This document shows, piece after piece, positions 8,768 through 18,637 of a stretch of DNA of 64,000 bases (the first letter of the stretch is position 1; each line of letters begins with the position of its first letter). Both the position numbers and the translations under genes were made by a program. The stretch lies in contig NZ_CP151792.1 of assembly GCF_038446525.1 (NCBI RefSeq), positions 2,852,001-2,916,000 of the forward strand, read 5' to 3'. This stretch comes from Methanolobus sp. ZRKC5. Lineage in GTDB: Archaea > Halobacteriota > Methanosarcinia > Methanosarcinales > Methanosarcinaceae. Below the pieces are notes generated by a model that had not been told where the DNA came from, ran no database searches, and was given only the letters and a program-made list of their open reading frames with translations.

Positions 8768-10114
8768 ATGATGAGTATGCTGACAGATGTCCCCCCTGTG
8801 GGCATTTCTGGTATCTGTGATTACAGGTTACCTTTTAGGTGTGATTTCAGGGCTTGTGCCAGGTATCCATACCAATAATTTTGCACTATACTGCTTGCAT
8901 TTTCTCCGTTTCTTTCAGAATATGGATTTCCGGTCATCTGCATTGCAGCCATGATACTGTCAAATGCAATATCACATACGTTTCATGATATTATTCCATC
9001 GATCTTTCTTGGAGCACCTGGTGAGGACACGGCACTAGCAGTGCTTCCAGGTCATACCTTATTGCTTGAGGGTCAGGGTGCACAGGCTATTCGTCTCTCA
9101 GCACTGGGAAGTGCGGGTTCAGTGGTGTTTTCCATGTTTACTGTGATCCCTCTTTCACTTCTGTTTGTGAAAAGTTATAGTCTCATTCAGGAAAATATGG
9201 CCTTCATACTAATTTTCGTAGTATTTGTAATGGTCATGACTGAAAAAGATGAGTATTATCATGGTGAAGGAAGGCAAAAGGTCTGGAGAAAAAGAGTCTA
9301 TGCCCTTTTGCTCTTTGGCATGAGCGGTCTTTTAGGGGTATTTGCATTCAGGATGGATTATCTTGCCGTTCCTGTAATTGACTGGGGTCAGGGTTCAATA
9401 TTACTTCCACTACTAAGCGGACTCTTTGGAGCATCCCAGCTTATAGTAAGCTTGTTCTCAGATCCAGTTATCCCGACACAATATGACTCAAAGCCGGAAC
9501 TGGAAACCGGAAAGATCGTCAGGGGTATGGTTACTGGCAGTATCTTCGGTTCCATTGTTGCGTGGTTGCCGGGAATATCTTCATCTATAGCAACAGTATT
9601 TGCACGTCTTTTTGTTAAGCAGGAAGAAAAGAGTTCCAATTCCGGATATGGGAATAATGAGGCTTTCCTTAGTTCTTCAAAAGAGTTTATTGTATCCATT
9701 TCTGGTGTCAATACAAGTAACGCAATTTTCGGTTTGATGGCACTTGCATTTGTTGGAAAGACAAGAAGTGGAGCTATGGTAGCTATAAACGAACTGATAG
9801 GCGGTGTATCTCTTGAACTCTCATTGGTGGTGCTTTTTCTATGTGCAATACTGCTGACATCATTACTATCATACTTTTCCACGATCTATCTTGGTGATAA
9901 CATCCACCATGTACTGGAAAAAGTCGACTACCCGAAACTTTGTTATGGGATTATTTTCTTCCTTGCAGTAATGGTATTGCTGTCTACAGGGTTATTCGGA
10001 TTGCTGGTGTTTGTGATAGCAATTCCAATAGGAATGCTTGCACCATTTCTGGGAGTAAAAAAAAGCCATGTAATGGGAGTAATACTTTTGCCTGTGATCC
10101 TATATTTTATTTAG
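8768..10114 (+). pseudogene. TctA/DUF112-like membrane transporter, disrupted by two frameshifts
   Basis: Archaeal TctA-family permease (COG1784 type). The 387 codons from 8951 are intact and include the conserved HTFHDIIPSIFLGAPGE block. The expected N-terminus is present upstream but in other frames: MSMLTDVP from 8771, then after an extra C in the C6 tract at 8791-8796 the frame continues LWAFLVSVITGYLLG and VISGLVPGIHTNNFAL, and two extra bases near 8889 return it to the main frame at LLAFSPFLSEYGFP. The two shifts sum to three, but the unshifted frame contains a stop. It may be a real pseudogene, a sequencing artefact in a homopolymer, or shortened to a start at 8951. The IS66 copy sits immediately upstream. 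Confidence 0.75.
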
Positions 10115-10115
10115 C

Positions 10116-10481
10116 TTATTCAAGTATCTCAGTATCATCGTGTGAATAGGCAGGAGAACAGCAACACAGTAATCTGAGTTCTCTTTCTCCTGTATTTTTG
10201 ATATTATGGGGAGTTCCGGGGTGAATGCAGACCGAGTCTCCTTCATCGACTAAAATTGATTCATCCCCAAGTGTCATCAGACCACAGCCCGACAGAATAT
10301 GGTATATCTCTTCTGCAACATTGTGGCGATGCAAAAGTGTTGTACTTCCTGCTGGTACCGTAGCCTCAGCGAGACTCTGGGCTGAGTTACCATGCGCAAG
10401 AGGATGCATCAGTTCCCTGATGGATGAACCATCTTTTGTGATGTAAGCTTCTGTCGTCTTGCAGGAAGTTTTGACCATCAT
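10116..10481 (-). CDS. Small cupin-domain protein
   Basis: A single-domain cupin of about 121 aa, with motif 1 HRHNVAEEIYHILSG and motif 2 PGTPHNIKNTGE. These supply the His/Glu ligands for a divalent metal in a beta-barrel. The substrate is unknown. The ATG-ATG at 10481 is preferred over an upstream TTG at 10511, which would overlap the CooC gene. The gene follows cooC closely (14 bp from that stop), so the two may be co-transcribed. Confidence 0.8.
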   Translation of the reverse strand: MMVKTSCKTTEAYITKDGSSIRELMHPLAHGNSAQSLAEATVPAGSTTLLHRHNVAEEIYHILSGCGLMTLGDESILVDEGDSVCIHPGTPHNIKNTGERELRLLCCCSPAYSHDDTEILE

Positions 10482-10494
10482 GGAGATCACAAAT

Positions 10495-11265
10495 CTATTC
10501 TTCTGTCTCAAAACCTGCTATCATTTCAAGCATGCTGTTTTTGATATCTGTGACATAATCCACCCACTTTCCTCCCACATCGATTGGTGCAAGGCCATTG
10601 AAGTCAGCTTCCATAAGGTCAGGATCATATGGTATTTCTCCAAGTACAGGAATGCCGAGTTCTTCCAGTTTTGGTTTTATGTTTGAGGAAGTACCTTTGT
10701 TGATGATTGCAGCAAGATGCTTTACCTCAATACCTTCGGAAAGCTGCTTTATCCTCTGGGCAGTTTCAATTGACCGCATTCCAGGTTCAACAACGATTAT
10801 CATAAGATCTATTCCACGGGTGGTGCCTCTTCCGAGATGTTCTATCCCTGCCTCCATATCCAGTATCACAGCACTGGTATCCTTTAGTACCACATGTCTC
10901 AGGAAAGCCTTCAGGAATGCCGAGGCAGGACACATGCAGCCACTTCCGCCTGTTTCAACTGTGCCCATGACAAGCATTTTCACATTATCAGGACCAACAA
11001 CACCGAACTTGTCTACAATATCATCGACTTTCGGGTTGAATTTGAACATTCCTCCCTTTTCTCCTGCTCTCTCTTCAATAAGATCCTGATAGTCAGTGAG
11101 TGGTTCCGGAGCTTTATCTATTCCCAGGGAGGAAGCAAGGTTCATATCAGCATCAGCATCAATGGCAAGCACGTCATATCCATCCCTTGCCAACATTCTT
11201 GCAAGAGTTCCGGATAGTGTTGTCTTACCTACTCCGCCTTTTCCTGTGACTGCAATTTTTACCAT
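10495..11265 (-). CDS. cooC: CooC-like nickel-insertion ATPase for CO dehydrogenase
   Basis: A 256-aa MinD/ParA-class ATPase. The deviant Walker A GKGGVGKTT lies near residue 8, and DADADMNLA follows as the switch region. The GCMCP motif (Cys-x-Cys) near residue 110 is the dimer-interface metal site of CooC proteins, which load nickel into carbon monoxide dehydrogenase. Methanosarcinales need this for CODH/acetyl-CoA synthase. No CODH gene is visible in the window. It is followed by the cupin gene and starts at an ATG 45 bp from the lipoprotein gene's end. Confidence 0.85.
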   Translation of the reverse strand: MVKIAVTGKGGVGKTTLSGTLARMLARDGYDVLAIDADADMNLASSLGIDKAPEPLTDYQDLIEERAGEKGGMFKFNPKVDDIVDKFGVVGPDNVKMLVMGTVETGGSGCMCPASAFLKAFLRHVVLKDTSAVILDMEAGIEHLGRGTTRGIDLMIIVVEPGMRSIETAQRIKQLSEGIEVKHLAAIINKGTSSNIKPKLEELGIPVLGEIPYDPDLMEADFNGLAPIDVGGKWVDYVTDIKNSMLEMIAGFETEE

Positions 11266-11310
11266 GCTCAGAACTGATAATTTATATGAATTATATTTTC
11301 CGGTTGCATT

Positions 11311-12027
11311 TCATTCGATGGTACTTACAAGTTCCAGCATTTCATCCAGTTCGCTGTTTCCGTCAATTGAAAATAGTGTGCCATTTACTATTCCGGCATC
11401 AATATTGTACTCTCCATTCGGTACAACTCCAATAACAATGGTGCTTGTATCGCCATTTTCAAATGCAGTTACAAAACCTAACATTCTCATTCCGGAATCT
11501 GTTGAATTGCCAGCTGCAGAGAATATCTTTACAATGGTTTCCGTCCCATCATCAAGTATAAGTTTTTTTGTGCTTGTTTCCTCTACGTTGGTAACGTCAT
11601 TGTTTGCTTCCATTTCATCGATCTTGCTCTCCATTATTTTGGAAACAAGTTCTGTAGGTAATTTTGCTCCGGAAGGCAAAGAAAGACGATATGTGATTAT
11701 CTGGGCGCTCAAACTCTCAGGTATGTCTATGGAAACCGGCAGGTTATTGGATTCCTTAAAATCAAGAACTTGTTCATTGATATCTGCTGTAAGCCTGTCA
11801 TTATGATATTTTACAGTCGTGGAATTGAGAATTATGCTTGTTGAATCGGTAATTGTTTGTTCCAATGAGTTTTCCTCAATGGATAATTGTGACCATCCGT
11901 AGGCCAGTAGTGCATTCTCATCGATAGCTGCAGGAGTTGCCTGAGGAGTTTCAAGACATCCTGAGCTCAGGGAAATTATGAGTAGTAATGAAATCAGTAA
12001 ATGAGTTTTCTTTATATTCAGGACCAA
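11311..12027 (-). CDS. Putative lipoprotein, DUF6517-like
   Basis: A secreted lipoprotein of about 238 aa. Its N-terminus VLNIKKTHLLISLLLIIS is followed by the lipobox LSSGC, so it should be lipid-anchored on the outer face of the membrane. The body has the pattern of the archaeal DUF6517 family, with no catalytic motif. I prefer the TTG at 12027, five bases after AGGTGA, over the GTG at 12036, which overlaps that binding site. It reads away from the CDF transporter gene. Confidence 0.7.
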   Translation of the reverse strand: MVLNIKKTHLLISLLLIISLSSGCLETPQATPAAIDENALLAYGWSQLSIEENSLEQTITDSTSIILNSTTVKYHNDRLTADINEQVLDFKESNNLPVSIDIPESLSAQIITYRLSLPSGAKLPTELVSKIMESKIDEMEANNDVTNVEETSTKKLILDDGTETIVKIFSAAGNSTDSGMRMLGFVTAFENGDTSTIVIGVVPNGEYNIDAGIVNGTLFSIDGNSELDEMLELVSTIE

Positions 12028-12159
12028 AAAAATCACCTGAATATCTAATGTATTTATTAATATATTAAAGCACTTGGTGTTAACGATTGTTGGCTACCCT
12101 TCTTTTTTTAGACATAAAAATCATATACTTTATATTGTTGATGTTCAATATTCTTATTG

Positions 12160-13041
12160 ATGCACGACATTGACTCACGTTTCAGACAAATACGAAAAGT
12201 GCTGGTCTATGTGCTTTTCCTGAATCTGGTTGTTTCATTTGCCAAGATCGTCTATGGCTTTTATACAAATGTGCTCAGTATGCAGTCAGATGGTTTTCAT
12301 TCTCTTTTTGACGGTGTTTCAAACATTGTGGGTCTTATAGGGATACAAATAGCAGCCAAACCTCCTGATAAAGAACATCCTTACGGGCATCGTAAGTTCG
12401 AGACACTGGCTTCTGTAATGATCGCTGTGATATTGGCCATTGTTGCTTTTGAAATAGTCCATTCGGCATTTAACCGGTTTGGAAATGGCAGTCATCCGGA
12501 GGTAACTGCAATAAGTTTTGCAGTGATGCTTGGAACAATGTTAGTCAATTATTCAGTGACCACATATGAAAGCAAAAAAGGTAAAGAATTAAACAGCGAG
12601 TTACTCCTTGCTGATTCTGCTCATACTAGAAGTGACATATACGTTTCACTTTCTGTCATTATAGGCCTGATAGCTATCCGGCTCGGTTATCCTGTCATTG
12701 ATCCTGCAGTTTCGATATTAATAGCCCTGGTTATACTTCATGCAGGTGCAGAAATTATATTCCATAGTATATCTATCCTGATCGATGAATCCCAGATAGA
12801 TCCGGAAGATATCTCTCAGGTAGTCCATAATATAGAAGGTGTGGTTGGTTGCCATAATATACGCACACGTGGACCTCCGGGAAGTGTCTACGTGGACCTC
12901 CATGTTGAAGTAGACCCTGATATGAGCACTTATAAATCTCACACTATCTCTCATATTGTTCAGTACCGGATCAAGGAAAGTTTTGACGGAATAGAGGATG
13001 TCCTCGTGCACATAGAACCAGCTCACACACGGTCGATATAA
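12160..13041 (+). CDS. Cation diffusion facilitator (CDF) family transporter
   Basis: A 293-aa exporter of divalent metal ions. Six membrane segments span about residues 13-210. Metal-site motifs SDGFHSLFD (helix 2) and ADSAHTRSD (helix 5) follow the DxxHSxxD and HxxxD layout of the family. A cytoplasmic C-terminal ferredoxin-like domain follows ([15 protein letters not shown], then [12 protein letters not shown]). Zn2+, Fe2+ or Mn2+ could be the cargo; the sequence does not decide. ATG at 12160 is taken rather than the adjacent TTG. It ends 25 bp before aroC on the same strand, so read-through is possible. Confidence 0.88.
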   Translation: MHDIDSRFRQIRKVLVYVLFLNLVVSFAKIVYGFYTNVLSMQSDGFHSLFDGVSNIVGLIGIQIAAKPPDKEHPYGHRKFETLASVMIAVILAIVAFEIVHSAFNRFGNGSHPEVTAISFAVMLGTMLVNYSVTTYESKKGKELNSELLLADSAHTRSDIYVSLSVIIGLIAIRLGYPVIDPAVSILIALVILHAGAEIIFHSISILIDESQIDPEDISQVVHNIEGVVGCHNIRTRGPPGSVYVDLHVEVDPDMSTYKSHTISHIVQYRIKESFDGIEDVLVHIEPAHTRSI

Positions 13042-13066
13042 ATATTATCAGGAACTCTATACGATT

Positions 13067-14164
13067 ATGCCAGGAAATACATTCGGACATTCTTTCAAGA
13101 TAACTACCTGGGGTGAATCCCATGGTAAAGCCCTGGGGGTCGTTGTTGACGGGGTGCCGGCAGGGCTTGAATTATCAGAAACTGATATTCAAAAAGACCT
13201 CGACCGCCGCCGGCCGGGGCAGAGTGAAGTATCCACACCTCGCTCAGAATCTGATTCTGTTGAAATATTATCCGGCGTAATTGAAGGCGTTACAACGGGA
13301 ATGCCCGTATCCATGCTTGTATGGAATAAGAATGCTAAATCCAGTGCATACGATTACATAAAGAACATCCCCCGTCCGGGTCATGCAGACCTTTTCTATT
13401 CTGAGAAATATGGTATCCGTGACCACAGAGGTGGCGGAAGGTCATCCGGCAGGGAAACCATTGGCAGGGTTGCAGGAGGCGCTGTTGCCAAAAAAATTCT
13501 TTCTCAGGCAGGTATTGAGGTATTTGCCCATGTTATCGAGCTTGGTGGTGTAAAGGCAAAACAGCTTTCCTTTGATGAGATACGCTTGAATGTTGAGAAT
13601 AGTGTTGTCCGCTGTGCTGACCCTGAGGCTGCTGAAAAGATGCTTGAGCAGGTGAATATTGCTCGTTTTGAAGGTGACAGTATTGGTGGTATTGTGGAAA
13701 TTATAGCTACGGGTGTACCTATAGGTCTTGGTGAGCCAGTATTCGGTAAGCTGGATGCTGATATTGCCTGCGCAATGATGGGGATTGGTGCTGTGAAAGG
13801 TGTGGAAATTGGTGCTGGTTTTGAATGTTCCCATATGAAGGGAAGCCAGATGAACGATCCATTTGTGCTTGAGAATGGCCAGGTAGTTCCAGGCACTAAC
13901 AACGCAGGTGGTATGATAGGTGGTATATCCACAGGGATGCCAATAATTTGCAGGATAGCAGTAAAACCGACACCTTCTATCTCAAAGACCCAGAAGAGCG
14001 TTGATATGGCTGCAATGAAAGAGATCGACCTTGAAGTCCATGGCAGGCATGACCCGACAATTCCTCCCAGAATGGTGCCTGTGGCAGAGTCTATGATGGC
14101 ATTGGTGCTTGCGGACCATATGGTAAAGAGTGGGCGTATAGGTCCTGATTCATTGCTAGGATGA
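13067..14164 (+). CDS. aroC: Chorismate synthase
   Basis: A 365-aa cytoplasmic enzyme that converts 5-enolpyruvylshikimate 3-phosphate to chorismate, using reduced FMN. It shows the family signatures: [18 protein letters not shown] near the N-terminus, [20 protein letters not shown], and the C-terminal [14 protein letters not shown]. Length is typical. It begins [18 protein letters not shown] as in archaeal homologues. It is the last step of the shikimate pathway and stands downstream of the CDF gene. Confidence 0.97.
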   Translation: MPGNTFGHSFKITTWGESHGKALGVVVDGVPAGLELSETDIQKDLDRRRPGQSEVSTPRSESDSVEILSGVIEGVTTGMPVSMLVWNKNAKSSAYDYIKNIPRPGHADLFYSEKYGIRDHRGGGRSSGRETIGRVAGGAVAKKILSQAGIEVFAHVIELGGVKAKQLSFDEIRLNVENSVVRCADPEAAEKMLEQVNIARFEGDSIGGIVEIIATGVPIGLGEPVFGKLDADIACAMMGIGAVKGVEIGAGFECSHMKGSQMNDPFVLENGQVVPGTNNAGGMIGGISTGMPIICRIAVKPTPSISKTQKSVDMAAMKEIDLEVHGRHDPTIPPRMVPVAESMMALVLADHMVKSGRIGPDSLLG

Positions 14165-14230
14165 CTGTTTCCTTAATTCATATTTTTTTATATTTCTACT
14201 ACTACGTGTTTCAGTTGATTGAATAAATAA

Positions 14231-14254
14231 CATAGAACCATCTCTATGGTTATG
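14231..14254. terminator. Weak hairpin between convergent aroC and dapL
   Basis: A short imperfect inverted repeat (AACCAT-CTCT-ATGGTT core with outer CAT/ATG pairing) lies in the 153-bp space between the two convergent genes, with A/T-rich tracts on both sides. It may serve as a bidirectional terminator. The support is modest. Confidence 0.3.
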
Positions 14255-14317
14255 AAAATAACAATTTATTATGATAGCGTAAAAATAAAAAAAAGATAGA
14301 AGAAAAGGTAAGCAATA

Positions 14318-15475
14318 TCAGATATTTAATTTGCTCATCCTTTCTACTGCTTCATTGATTCTTTCAACGGAGCGTGTAAGTGCAAACCTGATGTAACCTT
14401 CACCGTAAGTTCCAAAGCCAACACCTGGTGTTGCCACGATTCCTGCGGTCTCAAGCAGCAATTTTGCAAATCCTACTGAATCATAACCATCAGGGACAGG
14501 TGTCCAGACGTAGAATGTTGCTTTAGGTGGCTTGACATCAAGTCCCAGTTCGCGAAGTCCTTTTAACAGTGCATCTCTTCTTTGTTCGTAAATGCGGTTC
14601 ATATCTGAAACACATTGCTGGGAGCTGCTAAGCGCGGTAATGCCTGCCATCTGGATAGCATCGAAGGCTCCGGAGTCCACATTGGACTTAACCTTACCGA
14701 TACCGGATATTATTTGTTTGTTACCAACTGCAAAGGCAAGTCTCCATCCTGTCATATTATATGTCTTGGAAAGGGAGTAGACCTCAATTCCCACGTCCAT
14801 TGCGCCGTCAACGCTTAAGAAACTTGGAGCTTTGTAATTGTCGTATGTCATTTCAGAGTAGGCGTTGTCATGTATGACCACGATTTCATTTTCACGTGCA
14901 AACTGTACAACCTCTTCAAAGAACTTTTTATCAGCAACGGCAGCTGTTGGGTTATTTGGATAGTTCAGGAACATTAACTTTGCTTTTTCAAGCTTGTCCT
15001 TTGGAATCGCATCCAGATCAGGCAGGAAGTCATTTTCTTCGAGAAGCGGCATAATATGGGCTTCTCCACCTGCGAATTCTGTTCCTATTTTGTATACGGG
15101 GTATGCGGGGTCCGGGCAAAGTGCTATATCACCTGGGTTGATAAAAGCAAGTGGTATATGTGCAATACCTTCTTTTGATCCTATAAAAGTAAGGGCTTCA
15201 GTTGCAGGATCTAAATCCAATCCTCTGCTTTCTTTACACCAGTCAGCAGCAGCTTTCCTGAAAGCAGGCATTCCTGCGTAGGAAGGGTACTTGTGTGTTT
15301 CAGGCTTACGTACTGCTTCGCACATTGAATCAACAATATGGGCAGGTGTTGGCTGATCCGGGTCACCGACTCCCAGGTCTATAACATCTACTCCTTTTGC
15401 TTTCATAGCTGCCTTAGACTCGTCTATTGTTGCAAACAAATATGGGGGCAATGAGTTTATCCTATCAGAATACAT
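14318..15475 (-). CDS. dapL: LL-diaminopimelate aminotransferase
   Basis: A 385-aa PLP-dependent class I aminotransferase that makes LL-diaminopimelate from tetrahydrodipicolinate in the short lysine pathway. It contains [15 protein letters not shown], the [11 protein letters not shown] substrate block, [10 protein letters not shown], and the PLP lysine in [12 protein letters not shown]. Length and motifs fit the methanogen DapL form rather than AspC. The ATG at 15475 is preceded by AGGTGA. A 12-bp palindrome at 15504-15515 lies within its promoter region. Confidence 0.9.
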   Translation of the reverse strand: MYSDRINSLPPYLFATIDESKAAMKAKGVDVIDLGVGDPDQPTPAHIVDSMCEAVRKPETHKYPSYAGMPAFRKAAADWCKESRGLDLDPATEALTFIGSKEGIAHIPLAFINPGDIALCPDPAYPVYKIGTEFAGGEAHIMPLLEENDFLPDLDAIPKDKLEKAKLMFLNYPNNPTAAVADKKFFEEVVQFARENEIVVIHDNAYSEMTYDNYKAPSFLSVDGAMDVGIEVYSLSKTYNMTGWRLAFAVGNKQIISGIGKVKSNVDSGAFDAIQMAGITALSSSQQCVSDMNRIYEQRRDALLKGLRELGLDVKPPKATFYVWTPVPDGYDSVGFAKLLLETAGIVATPGVGFGTYGEGYIRFALTRSVERINEAVERMSKLNI

Positions 15476-15503
15476 TTATTCACCTATTATCCAAGCATTT
15501 TTG

Positions 15504-15515
15504 TGCCATATGGCA
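15504..15515. promoter_or_regulatory. Palindrome TGCCATATGGCA upstream of dapL, possible operator
   Basis: A perfect 12-bp palindrome 29-40 bp upstream of the dapL start, where a repressor would block the promoter or transcript start. It closely resembles GTGCCTTATGGCAC upstream of aconitase (277-290); both fit TGCC-WTAT-GGCA. Operator function is inference. Confidence 0.35.
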
Positions 15516-15657
15516 TTTATGGAACTCATTTATGGATTCCTATCTATTTAATAGCATAGTATAAGCAATTTTTTTCCGGGCAGTTGAAAAGTTATGTCCA
15601 AACAAAATCTATTAATATTAATAATATAAATTATAATATTATATTTTTAATCAATAT

Positions 15658-17607
15658 GTGGTGTGGATCATTACTTTCGAAGAAAAACTGGACACTATGA
15701 AAAAGAGGGAAAGGGAGCTTGAATGTATCTATAGTATATCAGATCTGTTCGATCTGCATGTACCGCTTAAGTCCCTTCTAAAAGGTATAATACAAAGGCT
15801 GCCATCAGCTTTTATTTATCCTGAACTTGCTGAGTCGTGTATAGTTCTGGATGGGGAACTATACCAAACAGGCATGTTTGAAAAGAACAAACAATCCTTG
15901 TCCAGCAATATTATAGTTCATGGCAATAAACATGGTTTTCTTAGTGTATCTTACCGTGAGGAATGCCCTTTGCATGATATTGGCCCATTCCTGGAAGATG
16001 AGCAACGGTTGCTGGATGTAATTACATCACGTCTCTGTAAAGTTATAGAAAAAAAACATGTAGAAGAGGCTCTTCTTAATTCTGAGAAAAGATACAGGAT
16101 GATATTCGATGTTTCTCCCCTTGGAATATTTATGGATCAAAATGGAACCATAAGTCATTGCAACAGAAGTTTTCTCAACATCTTTGGAGTTTCAAAAAAC
16201 GATGTTGTAGGTGCAGAGATTTTTGAGTTTGTAAATGATGACCGTTTAAATCAGCTTTTTGCCGGATATTTAGAGTCTTCATGTCCATTTTATGAAAATG
16301 AATACTCTGCACGAATATCGGGCAGGGATATATATCTGAAATCTTACTATGTTCCTTTGAGGTCAAAGGACAATATTATCGATGGTGGTATTGGTCTTAT
16401 TGCTGATATAACCTCAAACAAGAATTCAGAAGAAGAATTACAAAACCAGAAAGAACTTCTAACAAGTACTTTCAATGCCTTGCAGGATCTTATTGTTGTT
16501 GTGGACAGAGAAATGAAGATAGTTACCAGTAATTGGAAAAGTGACATGATATCTCCTCCGCAGAATGAAGGATCACATCCGCAGATGTATGATTGTTTTA
16601 CTCATAATCTGATGCCTTGTGACCCCTGTCCTGTAAAGGATGTTTTCTCAACAGGCAACATGAAAGAATTCGAGCATATTGACTCAGTTGACAACAAAGT
16701 GAGGGATTTCCGTATATTCCCTGTCTATGATACAAAAGGTGATGTAATAATGGCGGTAAGCCACATACGTGACATTACCGAGCGCAAGGAAACAGAAGAG
16801 GCCTTAAAGCAGTCAACAAGTGAACTAGAACGGGCATATGAAGAGTTAAAGTCTCTTGACCAGCTCAAGGATGAATTCCTTTCTAACCTGAGACATGAAC
16901 TTAACACACCGCTTACTTCCATAAAAGGATTCAGCGAGCTTTTGTATGATGGTACTCTCGGTTCACTGAATGATGGGCAAATGGATGCAATAGGGCGTGT
17001 TGTGACAAAATCAGGCAAGCTGCAGAATTTGATTGATTCCCTGCTTTTTGTAAGTACTAACCAGAACGGGACTATAAGATACAATTTTGAGCAAATCGAG
17101 CTTTCTTCTCTTCTTACTAATATTGTGAACCTTTTCTTTGATACGATCAAAGAGAAAAACATGCATATTCACACAGATGTTGATTTCGAAACATGTTTAA
17201 TTGATGCTGACAGGACATATCTTCCTCAGGTATTCACCAGTTTGGTGGATAACGCAATAAAATTCACATCCGACCATGGGACAATCCATCTCTCGGCATT
17301 TAAAGAGGACAAAGAAGTCCATGTGATAATAGAAGATACCGGCATTGGTATTTCTGAAAAGGATCTTCAAAATCTGTTCCAGAAATTCTATCAGATAGAT
17401 AGTTCATCAACCAGGAATTACGGTGGTAATGGTCTTGGGCTTTACATAAGTAAAGTGATCGTAGAAAACCACGATGGAAAAATATGGATAGAAAGTGAAG
17501 AAGGGAAAGGGACAAAAGTCCATGTACGTGTCCCCTTAAGGCAAAATCAATTTTCAGCTTCTTCCAGTTCACCTTCTATATCCTGTGAAAGACCTTTGCT
17601 AAGATAA
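15658..17607 (+). CDS. PAS-domain sensor histidine kinase
   Basis: A 649-aa cytoplasmic-looking kinase without membrane segments. An N-terminal region of unclear type (1-140) is followed by PAS domains at about 146-260 and 275-385. The second PAS carries a cysteine cluster (MPCDPCPV and an upstream Cys, about residues 313-328) that could bind a cofactor. A HisKA domain follows with phospho-acceptor His 413 in LRHELNTPLTSIKGFSE, then HATPase_c with DNAIKF, DTGIGISE and GGNGLGLYI. No response regulator is nearby. The start is uncertain: GTG at 15658/15661 or ATG at about 15697. Its last 61 bp overlap the end of the convergent decarboxylase gene. Confidence 0.88.
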   Translation: MVWIITFEEKLDTMKKRERELECIYSISDLFDLHVPLKSLLKGIIQRLPSAFIYPELAESCIVLDGELYQTGMFEKNKQSLSSNIIVHGNKHGFLSVSYREECPLHDIGPFLEDEQRLLDVITSRLCKVIEKKHVEEALLNSEKRYRMIFDVSPLGIFMDQNGTISHCNRSFLNIFGVSKNDVVGAEIFEFVNDDRLNQLFAGYLESSCPFYENEYSARISGRDIYLKSYYVPLRSKDNIIDGGIGLIADITSNKNSEEELQNQKELLTSTFNALQDLIVVVDREMKIVTSNWKSDMISPPQNEGSHPQMYDCFTHNLMPCDPCPVKDVFSTGNMKEFEHIDSVDNKVRDFRIFPVYDTKGDVIMAVSHIRDITERKETEEALKQSTSELERAYEELKSLDQLKDEFLSNLRHELNTPLTSIKGFSELLYDGTLGSLNDGQMDAIGRVVTKSGKLQNLIDSLLFVSTNQNGTIRYNFEQIELSSLLTNIVNLFFDTIKEKNMHIHTDVDFETCLIDADRTYLPQVFTSLVDNAIKFTSDHGTIHLSAFKEDKEVHVIIEDTGIGISEKDLQNLFQKFYQIDSSSTRNYGGNGLGLYISKVIVENHDGKIWIESEEGKGTKVHVRVPLRQNQFSASSSSPSISCERPLLR

Positions 17608-18389
17608 TTATTGTTTGTTGGTAGCTCCAGGTAGAAATTATCTGTACTGTCTATTTCTACAGTTCCTGAACTAATTGTATAGTCCAGTATATGTCCGCCT
17701 CCTGTCCTGTCCTGTGTGATGAAGTGCAGGTGGTAACCCGGTACATTTATGCCGTCAACATATTCAGGCATCCAATATCCGACTATTGTACCTTCAGTAT
17801 CATTAAACTCAAAAACAGACTGATCCTTGGTTACTTCAACAAGTCTGGGATAAGGTTTTTCCTGTCCTGCTACACTACGTGTTTTCATGTAGTCGAATTT
17901 GCCTGTTATCTTTACAGCATACATTACATTCTGACTTGGAAGAAGTGCTGTAATGTGTTCTGCCAACTGCTGGCTGTTCATTTGTTCATCTATTATATTT
18001 TCGATGTCAGTCTCAAAGAAAGTGACAGCTGCAAATGGTGATGTTACGGAATCTTCGACTTCATATATCTGGCCATCTGCTTTGACCTGATAGATTATGC
18101 CATCAAGTTCCAGCATTTCCCCGTCAAGGTTGTCAAATGTTCCGAGTCCGAAGTCACCTTTACTTTTCAGTTCCCCGCAGCTGATCTCACCGTCATAAAC
18201 ACCTTCAAGGAGAGCATCTATTATGGAAAACTGGTATATTATGTCGGTTTCGGCATTCAATACTTGATTGGCGGTAGCTATGCTCTTATCTACGGAGTCT
18301 ATGCTTTCGGTGTTTTCACTGACGCACCCTCCTGCTAAGATTGAAAGGATAACAAGCAGAGTGATAAGATAAAAGTTTCTTTTTTTCAT
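17547..18389 (-). CDS. budA: Acetolactate decarboxylase with a lipoprotein signal
   Basis: A 280-aa protein of the alpha-acetolactate decarboxylase family, which converts acetolactate to acetoin. It has the conserved YQFSIIDALLEGVYDG, FGLGTFDNLDGEM, and SPFAAVTFF blocks, and the zinc ligands of HLHFITQDRTGGGH near residue 220. Unlike the usual cytoplasmic enzyme, it begins with MKKRNFYLITLLVILSILAGGC, a signal peptide ending in a lipobox, so it should be anchored outside the membrane. The 3' end overlaps the kinase gene by 61 bp. The gene symbol follows the family; the physiological role in a methanogen is not known to me. Confidence 0.85.
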   Translation of the reverse strand: MKKRNFYLITLLVILSILAGGCVSENTESIDSVDKSIATANQVLNAETDIIYQFSIIDALLEGVYDGEISCGELKSKGDFGLGTFDNLDGEMLELDGIIYQVKADGQIYEVEDSVTSPFAAVTFFETDIENIIDEQMNSQQLAEHITALLPSQNVMYAVKITGKFDYMKTRSVAGQEKPYPRLVEVTKDQSVFEFNDTEGTIVGYWMPEYVDGINVPGYHLHFITQDRTGGGHILDYTISSGTVEIDSTDNFYLELPTNNNYLSKGLSQDIEGELEEAEN

Positions 18390-18637
18390 TTTCTTCCCTC
18401 TTTTTTATTGTTTCAGTTATTTACTTATTATATATTTATTTATTATATTTAGAACGTACAGCTTTAGCTATTTGTCTTTCATGTATGCTGCATAAATGAA
18501 CTATGAATGAGCTCTTTGCCATTTGTGTGTGTACATACAGAAGGTCTGACAAAAAGCAAAGTAAAGAAAAACAAAGGCTTCAGGCGTCTTTTAATTGTTA
18601 GCCCTTAAAAATCAAAAAATAAGAATATTGAATATGC

